Positions 10,251-18,178 of a stretch of 64,000 bases of DNA are shown here, in pieces (positions within the stretch are counted from its first letter, which is position 1; the number at the start of each line of letters is the position of its first letter). Below the pieces are notes generated by a model. The model did not search any database. It was not told the DNA's origin and saw only the letters and a program-made list of their open reading frames with translations. Position numbers and translations under genes: made by a program. Source of the stretch: Paludibacteraceae bacterium. GTDB lineage: Bacteria > Bacteroidota > Bacteroidia > Bacteroidales > Paludibacteraceae. The stretch spans positions 1-64,000 of the forward strand of contig JAFXPK010000041.1 in NCBI GenBank assembly GCA_017527905.1, written 5' to 3'.

Positions 10251-11288
10251 TTACTTATAAAACGTCTTCGAGAAGGCATTCGTCTCGCCCTTTCCACGCA
10301 CGCAACGCAACCACCACGCATGGAAGAAGCCCAGTCCGTAGCCCCACAGCTGCGTGAAAGCGGCCGGAACGGAAAGCAACCCGATCTTCAGGCTACTATT
10401 CTTCACCATCGAGTCCACCATCACCAACAACGAATAGAGCAAGATCGGAGCCACACAAATAGCGGACAAACAAGCCAAGGAAGGCAATGAAAGCGCGAAA
10501 GAAAGAACCGCAAGGAGAACCGCACAGAGGATGCACAGCAATGAACCCGCCGTGAAAACAGCCGGCAGCAGATGCACCAACTTCAGCGATTCAGGGTATT
10601 TCTTGTACAGATTGATGCGGGCCATGCCACTGTTATAGACCTGCTTGAAGAACTTCTTCAAGTCCGTCCTACGCTTGTGCCACACCCATGAGTCAGGGAA
10701 CAAGCGGCAAGCATACCCCCCCTTGAAAACACGGATACTGAAATCTATGTCCTCGCCGAAACGCATGGAGGAGAAGCCATCCAAAGCACGGAAGACATCC
10801 GCCTTCACCCCCAGATTGAAGCTACGGGGGTAAAACTTATCCATCTTCTTGTCACCGCCACGGATACCACCCGTCGTAAAGAAAGAGGTCATGCTATAAC
10901 TAATCGCCTTCTGCAGATCCGTGAAGGAGTCGTGCGCACGATCCGGTCCGCCGAAAGCGTCCGCATACTCACGATCCAGTTCCCGCGCCGTGTTCTTCAG
11001 ATAGTCTTGAGGAAGGATCACATCGGAATCCAGGATCAGGAAATACTCGCCTTCCGCACGTTCGGCGGCGTAGTTGCGCGTCTGACCAGGACCGCTATTC
11101 TCCTTGTAGAAATAGCGGAGGGCCATCTTGTCGGAAAAAGCAGCGCAAACATCCTCACATCTCAGGGTAGAGCCATCGTCCACCACAACCACTTCAAAAT
11201 CCGAGAACGACTGAGAAGAAAGGCTTTCGAGGAGTTCCCTCAATTCATTCGGGCGATTGAAGACTGGAACTAATACCGAGAATTTCAT
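10251..11288 (-). CDS. Family 2 glycosyltransferase with C-terminal membrane segments
   Basis: 345 residues. The GT-A domain (about 1-230) opens with FSVLVPVFNRPNELRELLESL and has VVVVDDGS (33-40) and the metal-binding DSD (residues 87-89 in FLILDSDVILP). FGEDIDFSIRVFKGG carries the ED acid pair typical of processive or flippase-type GT2 enzymes. About three hydrophobic segments follow (roughly 235-320: LLPAVFTAGSLLCILCAVLL and ICVAPILLYSLLVMV), anchoring it in the inner membrane. It probably acts on a lipid carrier or envelope glycan. It is downstream of the VanZ-like gene with a 13-base gap, so the two form one transcript. Confidence 0.88.
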   Translation of the reverse strand: MKFSVLVPVFNRPNELRELLESLSSQSFSDFEVVVVDDGSTLRCEDVCAAFSDKMALRYFYKENSGPGQTRNYAAERAEGEYFLILDSDVILPQDYLKNTARELDREYADAFGGPDRAHDSFTDLQKAISYSMTSFFTTGGIRGGDKKMDKFYPRSFNLGVKADVFRALDGFSSMRFGEDIDFSIRVFKGGYACRLFPDSWVWHKRRTDLKKFFKQVYNSGMARINLYKKYPESLKLVHLLPAVFTAGSLLCILCAVLLAVLSFALSLPSLACLSAICVAPILLYSLLVMVDSMVKNSSLKIGLLSVPAAFTQLWGYGLGFFHAWWLRCVRGKGETNAFSKTFYK

Positions 11289-11301
11289 AAACGGAATATG
11301 A

Positions 11302-11706
11302 TCAACGACAACTAATTCCCTGACCTTCAGGCTTCACATATTTAGGGAGAAGTTTCTTCGCCAAGAAATAGGCCGTCACGGCACCCACAGCATCCGCCAA
11401 CCAATCGAACCAATCCCCCGTACGAGGAGGAAAACAATACTCCTGCAACAATTCGATGAGGCCACCGTAAGCGATCGGATAGATAAGGCCCCACAGCCGC
11501 ATTTTCCGGTCAGAGAAATCATATCGTTGGCGATAAAGCTCGTAACAGACAACAGCCGACAACGCAAAATACATCAAAGCATGGGCAAGCTTATCCGCCC
11601 CCAAAAACTGGATCTCAGGAATTTCCGGAACTGAACGAAGAATACTCAGATACAGAATGACAAGAGAAAGCACGATGGACATGCCATAAATCCTAAAAAC
11701 ACGCAT
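11302..11706 (-). CDS. VanZ-like membrane protein
   Basis: 134 residues with four hydrophobic segments. It shows the VanZ-family pattern: DKLAHALMYFALSAVV in the second segment and GGLIELLQEYCFPPRTGDWFDWLADAVGAV, in which E/Q and D residues near the membrane recur in the family. VanZ of enterococci gives low-level teicoplanin resistance; the role of most homologues, including this one, is unknown and resistance should not be assumed. First gene of a two-gene unit with the GT2 gene; its promoter is the minus half of the divergent site at 11772-11787. Confidence 0.85.
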   Translation of the reverse strand: MRVFRIYGMSIVLSLVILYLSILRSVPEIPEIQFLGADKLAHALMYFALSAVVCYELYRQRYDFSDRKMRLWGLIYPIAYGGLIELLQEYCFPPRTGDWFDWLADAVGAVTAYFLAKKLLPKYVKPEGQGISCR

Positions 11707-11771
11707 ACCTACAAAAATCTTTATTAACGTCCTAAAACACGCACGGACTAATCTAAATCATATTTTTTTAT

Positions 11772-11787
11772 TACCTTTGCAAAGATA
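11772..11787. promoter_or_regulatory. Palindromic divergent promoter, trpS / vanZ-like
   Basis: TACCTTTGCAAAGATA holds two abutting -7 boxes: TACCTTTG on the plus strand (11772-11779, trpS) and TATCTTTG on the minus strand (11787-11780, vanZ-like gene). The 16 bases equal the reverse complement of 40789-40804 between rbfA and dprA. No clear -33 box lies on either side. Confidence 0.6.
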
Positions 11788-11808
11788 TAAAAAATAAAGC
11801 AATTTAAA

Positions 11809-12798
11809 ATGAAAACTGTCGTAAGCGGCATCCGTTCAACAGGCAATTTACACCTGGGCAACTACTACGGAGCATTAAAGAACTTCATACGCATGCAAGA
11901 GAGCAACCGTTGCTTCTTCTTCATCGCAGACTATCACTCACTAACCACACATCCAGACCCCAACATCCTCTATCCCAACGTAAAAAGCGTTCTGACAGAG
12001 TATTTGGCATGCGGACTCGACCCTGAGAAATCGGCCATCTTCATCCAAAGCGACGTGCCGGAAGTGGTGGAACTCTATCTGATGCTCAACATGCACGCCT
12101 ACCTCGGAGAGCTGACGAAGACAGTCTCCTTCAAAGACAAGGCGAGGAAACAACCCGAGAACGTGAACGCCGGGCTCCTCACCTACCCTACACTGATGGC
12201 GGCGGACATCCTCATCCACAATGCGGACCAGGTGCCTGTGGGCAAAGACCAGCTGCAGCACTTGGAGATGACCCGCAACTTCGCCAAACGATTCAACAAC
12301 TTCTACAAGGTGGAATACTTCAAGGAGCCTGTCGCCTACAACGACGGCACGGAGCCTATCAAGATTCCTGGGCTAGACGGAAGCGGCAAGATGGGCAAGT
12401 CGGAAGGCAACTGCATCTATTTGGCGGACGACCCGAAAACCATCGAGAAGAAAGTGAAGAAAGCGTTGACCGACCAAGGACCAACGGAGCCTAACTCTCC
12501 GAAGCCAGACTATATCGAGAACCTCTTCACCATCATGAAGGTCGTGTCAACCCCTGACACGGTGGCTTACTTCGATGAGCAATGGAACAAATGCGCCATC
12601 CGCTACGGAGACCTCAAGAAGCAATTGGCGGCCGACATCATCGCAGCCACAGAGCCTATCCGCGAGCGCATCGCCTACATCGACTCACATCCGGAAATCT
12701 TGCACAACGCCGTGACCCGCGGAAAAGAATTAGCCCGCGAAAGCGCCTCGAAGACCATCAAAGAGGTACGGGAGATTATGGGATTCAGGAACTTTTAA
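11809..12798 (+). CDS. trpS: Tryptophanyl-tRNA synthetase
   Basis: 329 residues, the usual length for bacterial TrpRS. It charges tRNA-Trp with tryptophan in the cytoplasm. Class I signatures are present: the HIGH-type motif GNLHLGNYYGAL (about 13-24) and the KMSKS-type motif KMGKSEGN (about 195-202). The tryptophan pocket region includes MAADILIHNADQVPVGKDQLQH. The start fits the -7 box at 11772-11779 with a leader of about 25 bases. The yfhO-family gene starts 11 bases after its stop, so the two are probably co-transcribed. Confidence 0.97.
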   Translation: MKTVVSGIRSTGNLHLGNYYGALKNFIRMQESNRCFFFIADYHSLTTHPDPNILYPNVKSVLTEYLACGLDPEKSAIFIQSDVPEVVELYLMLNMHAYLGELTKTVSFKDKARKQPENVNAGLLTYPTLMAADILIHNADQVPVGKDQLQHLEMTRNFAKRFNNFYKVEYFKEPVAYNDGTEPIKIPGLDGSGKMGKSEGNCIYLADDPKTIEKKVKKALTDQGPTEPNSPKPDYIENLFTIMKVVSTPDTVAYFDEQWNKCAIRYGDLKKQLAADIIAATEPIRERIAYIDSHPEILHNAVTRGKELARESASKTIKEVREIMGFRNF

Positions 12799-12809
12799 AA
12801 AGAAGCACA

Positions 12810-15302
12810 ATGGACAAGAAAACAATTTTCACGCACATCGGATGCATCGTATTATTTTTGCTCACCTCCACGATATTCTTTTACCCGAGGCTAGAAGGTA
12901 AAACGGTCATACAAGGAGACGTGCAGAATTGGGAAGGCATGGCAGAAGAGTTGAAGGAATACTTCGAGGAAGAAGGCGGTGTCTCCGCATGGACAGGCTC
13001 CATGTTCTCCGGAATGCCCGCATATAGCGTCACATACCGTTCCCACATTCCGAACGCCATCAGCACACTACAGTCCATATTCAACATGTTGGACGAGAAA
13101 TGTATCGGAGGTGTGTTCGTGTGCATGCTATGCATGTATATCCTACTATGCATCCTGAAAATCCCCGCACCGATAAGCGTTTTCGGGTCCATTGCCTACG
13201 CATTCTCCTCATACACCATCATCATCATTTCGGCAGGGCACATCACAAAGTTGTGGGCAATGGCCTTCATTCCGCTGGTAATCGCCGGTATACACCTGCT
13301 GACCAAGAAAAAATGGTTATTAGGCTTCGCACTTAGTTCATTGGCATTATCCTTGGAGATAAAGCAAGCGCACATCCAGGTGACATACTACCTGTTGATT
13401 CTATGCGCATGCCTCTACATATGCTACATGATAAAGATATTCGTCAAAGAGAAGGATTACAGAACCGGGATCATAACCACCGCCTTCGTGGCCGGAAGTG
13501 TCTTAATCAGCATCCTGGCGAACTCAGCCACACTGGTAAGCAACTACGAGATGAGCCAGAACAGTATCCGTGGCGCATCTGAGCTTTCGGCGTCAGTTGA
13601 CAAAAAGACAGACAAATCGTCCGGATTGGACATGGGCTACGCCTTCGCATGGAGTTATGGATTAGCTGAAACATTCACCGCCCTTGTGCCAGACCTCTAC
13701 GGAGGCGCTTCTGGCGGCGAGCTCTCCAACAAGGAATCCCATCTGGCGCAAGAGATGAAAAAGAAAGGCGTTAATGTTCCGAAAAAACTACAGTCCTACA
13801 CCTATTGGGGAGAACAACCATTCACTTCCGGACCAGTATACTTCGGAGCGATCGTATGCTTCCTCCTCATTCTCTCCCTATTCATCGTGAAAAACGAATA
13901 CAAGTGGGGATTGGTCGCAGCGACGATATTTTGCATCATCCTGAGTTGGGGAAACAACTGCCTCTCGATCAACGAGTGGCTATTCCACCACATGCCACTC
14001 TACAATAAGTTCAGGACACCATCCATGTCCCTCATCATTCCTCAGTTCACTTTCGTGCTCTGGGCCGCATTGGCGCTGCATGTGCTATGGAAGGGTGAAT
14101 TCGACAAAGAGAAAACAACAAAGGCGCTGTACATCTCCGCAGGAATCACAGGAGGCCTTTGCCTCTTCTTCATTCTCTTCTCCTCCGCCATATTTGATTT
14201 CTCCTGTAGCCAGGACTCAAATCATGATTTGCCAGACTGGTATCTTTCAGCCCTGAGGGAAGACAGAAAAGACCTGCTCGTCTCTGACGCAAGGAGATCC
14301 CTTCTATTCATCATCATGGCATTCATTCCGCTTTGGTTCTACATCAAACAAGGAATGAAGGATAAGAAAGTGTTGATTTTCTCCATCATCACCCTTTTGG
14401 TATTGGTCGACTTGTGGAACGTGGACAAACGATACATGAACGAAAGCAACTACGCGTCAAGCAAGAAGAAGACATTCGTCGCCACGACCGCGGACAAAGC
14501 CATTCTAACCGACACAGACCCATCCTACCGTGTCTTGTCGCTGAACAACCCATTCAACGACTCCAGGGTCTCCTATTTCCACAAATCAATAGGCGGATAC
14601 AACGCTGCCAAGTTGAGGAGATACCAAGACCTTGTGGATATCCAGATTGAACCGGAGATGAGGCAAATCATAGAGTCTTTCAAGAACATCAAACACGAAA
14701 GCGACGTGGACTCCGTCTTCGCCCAAACTAAAGTGCTGAACATGCTGAACATGAGATACCTCATCTACAACAACGAAGCGACACCGTTGCGGAACAACCA
14801 GGCATACGGAAACGCTTGGTTCGTGAAAAATGTGGTCAGCGCAAACGATGCGGATGACGAGATGCGTTCCCTCTCGAAGATTAATCCAAGGGAAACCGCA
14901 GTCGTCAACCAGAAATATGGGGTGGCGGAAGAGGTCCTACCGGTAGACACGACAGCAAACATCCAAATGACGGAATACAAGCCGAACAAGGTGACTTACC
15001 AATCCAACTCAAGCCAAGATGGAGTCGCCCTATTCTCCGAGGTATACTATCAACCAGGCTGGACGGCTAAGATAGACGGAAAGGAGACAGACCACTTCTG
15101 CGCCAACTGGATTCTCCGCGGATTAAAGATTCCACAGGGTTCCCACACCATCGAGTTCGAGTTCTACCCTAAGGTATATTGGTCCCTGCGCTGGGTAGAA
15201 TGCATCATCTCCTTCATCATCGTATTCGGACTCGCATTCGCTTGTTACCAACAGGCGAGGAGGAAGAAAGGCGAGGAAGAAACGGCATTAACAACAGTGT
15301 GA
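12810..15302 (+). CDS. YfhO-family polytopic membrane protein
   Basis: 830 residues from ATG 12810; the frame is open further upstream within trpS, but MDKKTIFTHIGCIVLFLLTS is a clear membrane-protein start 11 bases after the trpS stop. The first 560 residues hold about a dozen membrane segments with a GT-C-like layout, including the periplasmic loop with LVPDLYGGASGGE and the segment NEWLFHHMPLYNKFRTPSMS. A periplasmic domain follows (about 580-790, YRVLSLNNPFNDSRVSYFHKS region) and a last membrane segment near 800-820. Bacillus YfhO is linked to glycosylation of lipoteichoic acid; in Bacteroidota the substrate is unknown. The GT2 gene 27 bases downstream supports a role in envelope glycans. 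Confidence 0.85.
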   Translation: MDKKTIFTHIGCIVLFLLTSTIFFYPRLEGKTVIQGDVQNWEGMAEELKEYFEEEGGVSAWTGSMFSGMPAYSVTYRSHIPNAISTLQSIFNMLDEKCIGGVFVCMLCMYILLCILKIPAPISVFGSIAYAFSSYTIIIISAGHITKLWAMAFIPLVIAGIHLLTKKKWLLGFALSSLALSLEIKQAHIQVTYYLLILCACLYICYMIKIFVKEKDYRTGIITTAFVAGSVLISILANSATLVSNYEMSQNSIRGASELSASVDKKTDKSSGLDMGYAFAWSYGLAETFTALVPDLYGGASGGELSNKESHLAQEMKKKGVNVPKKLQSYTYWGEQPFTSGPVYFGAIVCFLLILSLFIVKNEYKWGLVAATIFCIILSWGNNCLSINEWLFHHMPLYNKFRTPSMSLIIPQFTFVLWAALALHVLWKGEFDKEKTTKALYISAGITGGLCLFFILFSSAIFDFSCSQDSNHDLPDWYLSALREDRKDLLVSDARRSLLFIIMAFIPLWFYIKQGMKDKKVLIFSIITLLVLVDLWNVDKRYMNESNYASSKKKTFVATTADKAILTDTDPSYRVLSLNNPFNDSRVSYFHKSIGGYNAAKLRRYQDLVDIQIEPEMRQIIESFKNIKHESDVDSVFAQTKVLNMLNMRYLIYNNEATPLRNNQAYGNAWFVKNVVSANDADDEMRSLSKINPRETAVVNQKYGVAEEVLPVDTTANIQMTEYKPNKVTYQSNSSQDGVALFSEVYYQPGWTAKIDGKETDHFCANWILRGLKIPQGSHTIEFEFYPKVYWSLRWVECIISFIIVFGLAFACYQQARRKKGEEETALTTV

Positions 15303-15329
15303 TCACGGGCAAATCGGTTATCAGGAGAG

Positions 15330-16241
15330 ATGTTAAGATATTCCATCATAGTCTGCACATTCAACCGATGCAAATACATTTACCCCTTGTTGGAAAGCAT
15401 CGCACACAACGAATATGCTTCCGACGAATATGAAATTGTTTTCATCGACAACAACTGTACAGACGGCACGCAAGCCGAGGTCGAAAGGTTTCAGGCCGAC
15501 CACAGCGCCACACCTCTCCGATACTTCAAGGAAGAGCAACAAGGGCTTTCCCATGCGAGGAACAGAGGCATGAAAGAAGCCAACGGTGAATATTTCATCT
15601 TCGTGGACGATGATGCGATCCTCTCGAAGCAATACTTACAGAACCTCGACAAACGGCTCAACGAAGACCCATCGACACTCGTGTTCGGAGGAAAAATAAC
15701 GCCTAGGTATGAGTCGGGCAGGGAACCCGAATGGATGAACAAATGGGCCTACTCCTGGGTGTCCGCATTGGATATGGGAGAAGAGAAGCGCGCGTTCAAG
15801 CCTAACCAATACCCCATAGGCGCCAACATGGGTTTCCACAGGTCCATCCCCGAGAAGATAGGAACTTTCAACACACAATTGGGACGTTGCAAGAAGAATA
15901 TGGCAGGCGGGGAAGAGAAAGACTTTTTCCTACGCATCCAACAAGAAGGAATTCAGATCCAATACCTACCCGACGTGCAAGTAGAACACTGCATACCGCA
16001 AGAACGGACAACCCAAGATTACATCAAGAGGTTCGCCCTCGGAGTAGGCAAAAGCGAAAGGATCAGGACCACATCCATCGGGAAAGCGTCATTCCTCAAG
16101 CGTTGTTTCAGCGAAATGATAAAATGGGGCGGCACGCTCGTGCTCTGGTGCTATTTCGCGATCAGGCAGCAATACAGCAAAGGGAACGCACTAGTTTTGT
16201 TTCGGTACCACGTCAGCAAAGGTTTATTCCTCCCATCCTAA
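15330..16241 (+). CDS. Family 2 glycosyltransferase
   Basis: 303 residues. GT-A domain with YSIIVCTFNRCKYIYPLLES at the N-terminus, FIDNNCTDGT (39-48), GLSHARNRGM (72-81) and the metal site DDD (93-95 in FIFVDDDAIL). GEEKDFFLRI near residue 195 gives the acceptor-side acid pair. A hydrophobic stretch near residue 265-280 (WGGTLVLWCYFAI) may contact the membrane. It follows the YfhO-family gene by 27 bases and is likely in the trpS-yfhO transcript; a polytopic GT-C-like protein next to a GT2 suggests a shared glycan pathway. Its end is 6 bases from the convergent Caps_synth gene. Confidence 0.9.
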   Translation: MLRYSIIVCTFNRCKYIYPLLESIAHNEYASDEYEIVFIDNNCTDGTQAEVERFQADHSATPLRYFKEEQQGLSHARNRGMKEANGEYFIFVDDDAILSKQYLQNLDKRLNEDPSTLVFGGKITPRYESGREPEWMNKWAYSWVSALDMGEEKRAFKPNQYPIGANMGFHRSIPEKIGTFNTQLGRCKKNMAGGEEKDFFLRIQQEGIQIQYLPDVQVEHCIPQERTTQDYIKRFALGVGKSERIRTTSIGKASFLKRCFSEMIKWGGTLVLWCYFAIRQQYSKGNALVLFRYHVSKGLFLPS

Positions 16242-16247
16242 GGGAAG

Positions 16248-17192
16248 CTACATGTTCAATATGTGCCGATAATTCGTGTTTGGAAGAGAAGCCTTTCCCG
16301 CATCAAACTTGTATGTCAGTTTATGCATAAACGATTTCTCCCGAATCAAGGAGAAACGCTCTTCCGAGTATTCATCGAACAGTTCGAATTGGAGTGTATG
16401 CGCATCAGCATTACAATAATACGGGACCTTTTCCCAGGCTTCCGCGCCACAAGGATCGACTTTCACCACAAGCGCGAAGATTAGATGGAACAAATAATAA
16501 TCGCATAGGAACCCCTCATTCCTCCAATATTCATCCAACAGGAACTTCACCCTTCTGACAATCTCCTCGCCCTTATGTGACGAAATAAACCAGTTTGACG
16601 ACACACAGCACGAGTCGCTCAGGTAAGACGTCCTGAAACAGAAGAAAGGCAGGGACAATATCGAGGCAGGGATTGTGCCCGTCATCAGAACCGTCGAGTC
16701 AATCCAAACCCCTCCATACTTTTCCAGCAGGCTGACCCTAATGTAATCAGAATAATGAGCGAACTGCATACGTTTCTTCTCAAGCTTTTCCGTCACATAA
16801 GCCGGAATATCCACGTAATCCTTTAGGTTATCGTTGGTTATCAGCACCACTTTATAGTCGCCCGCATACCTGTAGATGGAGTCCACACATTTCGCCACGA
16901 TTTCCGGCGCATTTTCCAAGCCTTGCAGCCAACACACCCAAATCGTTTTGTTTTCGACGCACTCGGCAGGCCCCTTTTCCAGGCGTTTCAGTCTCGGCAA
17001 ATACTTTTTCTTCAGGAACTCGTACGCCTTGTATTGGCAATGCAGATTCATCACGTTTTCATTTGTGACAAAACGAAGCGGGAGGAACTTCTTGTTCAGC
17101 TCCTGCCAACAAAAGTACCAACCCTTCTTGCGGTACGCTTTCACAAGGGTATTAAACGCCTCAGACGCTTTATTTACGTATTTGCCAATCAT
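16248..17192 (-). CDS. Capsular polysaccharide synthesis (Caps_synth) sugar transferase
   Basis: 314 residues. It matches the Caps_synth family of GT32-like enzymes: KTIWVCWLQGLENAPEIVAKCVDSI (from about residue 82), then HYSDYIRVSLLEKYGGVWID, in which Asp149 and the closing Asp165 form the DxD-like metal site and YGG (159-161) is characteristic. No signal peptide or membrane segment. It would add a sugar to a capsule or other surface polysaccharide in the cytoplasm. It follows the LicD-like gene by 22 bases on the same strand, which suggests one unit. Base composition is more AT-rich than most neighbours, as is common for surface-glycan genes that move between strains. Confidence 0.85.
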   Translation of the reverse strand: MIGKYVNKASEAFNTLVKAYRKKGWYFCWQELNKKFLPLRFVTNENVMNLHCQYKAYEFLKKKYLPRLKRLEKGPAECVENKTIWVCWLQGLENAPEIVAKCVDSIYRYAGDYKVVLITNDNLKDYVDIPAYVTEKLEKKRMQFAHYSDYIRVSLLEKYGGVWIDSTVLMTGTIPASILSLPFFCFRTSYLSDSCCVSSNWFISSHKGEEIVRRVKFLLDEYWRNEGFLCDYYLFHLIFALVVKVDPCGAEAWEKVPYYCNADAHTLQFELFDEYSEERFSLIREKSFMHKLTYKFDAGKASLPNTNYRHILNM

Positions 17193-17214
17193 ATAATCTA
17201 ATCAACCTTACATT

Positions 17215-17943
17215 TCACGAGAAATAGCGCCTATAGGTTCTATCCTCGCCATGAACAATACGCGTTTTGTAATCGCTGGCACGCCAATTCTTAATTGGGG
17301 TCATATATGAATCCGAATATATATCCGTCAACCATTCGTGTGACTTCACCGGCTTATAGACAGACACACCCAGGAAATCAATCCGTTCGAATTCAGTCTT
17401 CGGGACATAACTTCTATCCGTAGGGAATCCGTCCGTCTCATTAGCCTCTTTCCACTCCTTCGTCTCATGCAATCGGCTAATCACGCTATACAAGTCGTCC
17501 CCATCCTCGAAATAGTAGAAAATGTCCAGATAAAGTTTCTTGTATACGTACGTTTCCTCGACGATCCGATTCGTCTCCTTCACGTAAATCTGCTTGTACA
17601 ATTTGAAGCCGGACGACTCCATCTTCTCTCTCATCTTGTCGGTAACCTCGGAAGCGAGCACGCCCAAATCTATGTCAAAATCATAGGATATGAAGTTCTT
17701 TTCACGGCATGCGCCCAACAAGATACCATACGTCAGGAAGGGGTGGATATCCATCCCACACATTACGCGATCCGCCTCCTGAAGCATCTCCAGGCCATGC
17801 TTCTTCATCCTTTTAGCCTGCACATGAGATTTCAACCTGTTAATCGTTGATACCACAGATTTATACAAACCCAACCGTGTCAGTATTTTCACAATAATAT
17901 CTCTCATCTTTCCTTTATCATTTGGGACATTTCCATGCTCCAA
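17215..17943 (-). CDS. LicD / fukutin-like nucleotidyltransferase-fold protein
   Basis: 242 residues from ATG 17943; Met13 (MRDIIVKIL), preceded by AAAGGAAAG, is an alternative start. The LicD-type core is clear: FLTYGILLGACREKNFISYDFDIDLGV (about 69-95), with the glycine loop and metal-binding Asp88, Asp90 and Asp92, then KLYLDIFYYFEDG (about 135-147) with the third acidic site. LicD proteins attach phosphocholine or related phospho-groups to glycans, and fukutin relatives attach ribitol phosphate; which is used here is unknown. Paired with Caps_synth, it suggests a phospho-decorated surface polysaccharide. A TACCTTTA sequence on the minus strand (18050-18043) may be its -7 box. Confidence 0.8.
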   Translation of the reverse strand: MEHGNVPNDKGKMRDIIVKILTRLGLYKSVVSTINRLKSHVQAKRMKKHGLEMLQEADRVMCGMDIHPFLTYGILLGACREKNFISYDFDIDLGVLASEVTDKMREKMESSGFKLYKQIYVKETNRIVEETYVYKKLYLDIFYYFEDGDDLYSVISRLHETKEWKEANETDGFPTDRSYVPKTEFERIDFLGVSVYKPVKSHEWLTDIYSDSYMTPIKNWRASDYKTRIVHGEDRTYRRYFS

Positions 17944-18178
17944 TCCTCGAATGGACGGTCCGGCCTCCTACTGGTTAAATCCTAACGGAGAATCCAAGAC
18001 TTCCACTACAACTCCGACGATCAAAAGCATTGGAACAACGGGTAAAGGTACTATGATTTTTTCTAATTAAAAATATTTTTCGCAAAATAGCGAAACGCAG
18101 GAAAGGCTTCCGCCTTAGGCAAACGCTGGCCATTTTCAGCAGCAGTTCAATCGTCCTCCGACCCGATGCGCACCTCGA

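Noticed and set aside
11302..11706. VanZ-like gene as a glycopeptide resistance gene
   Set aside because: No vanA/B/X partners; the family is broad and mostly of unknown role, and Bacteroidota are intrinsically shielded by the outer membrane.
12582..12809. Longer start for the YfhO-family gene inside trpS
   Set aside because: The extra 76 residues are an out-of-frame reading of trpS; a clean membrane start lies at 12810.
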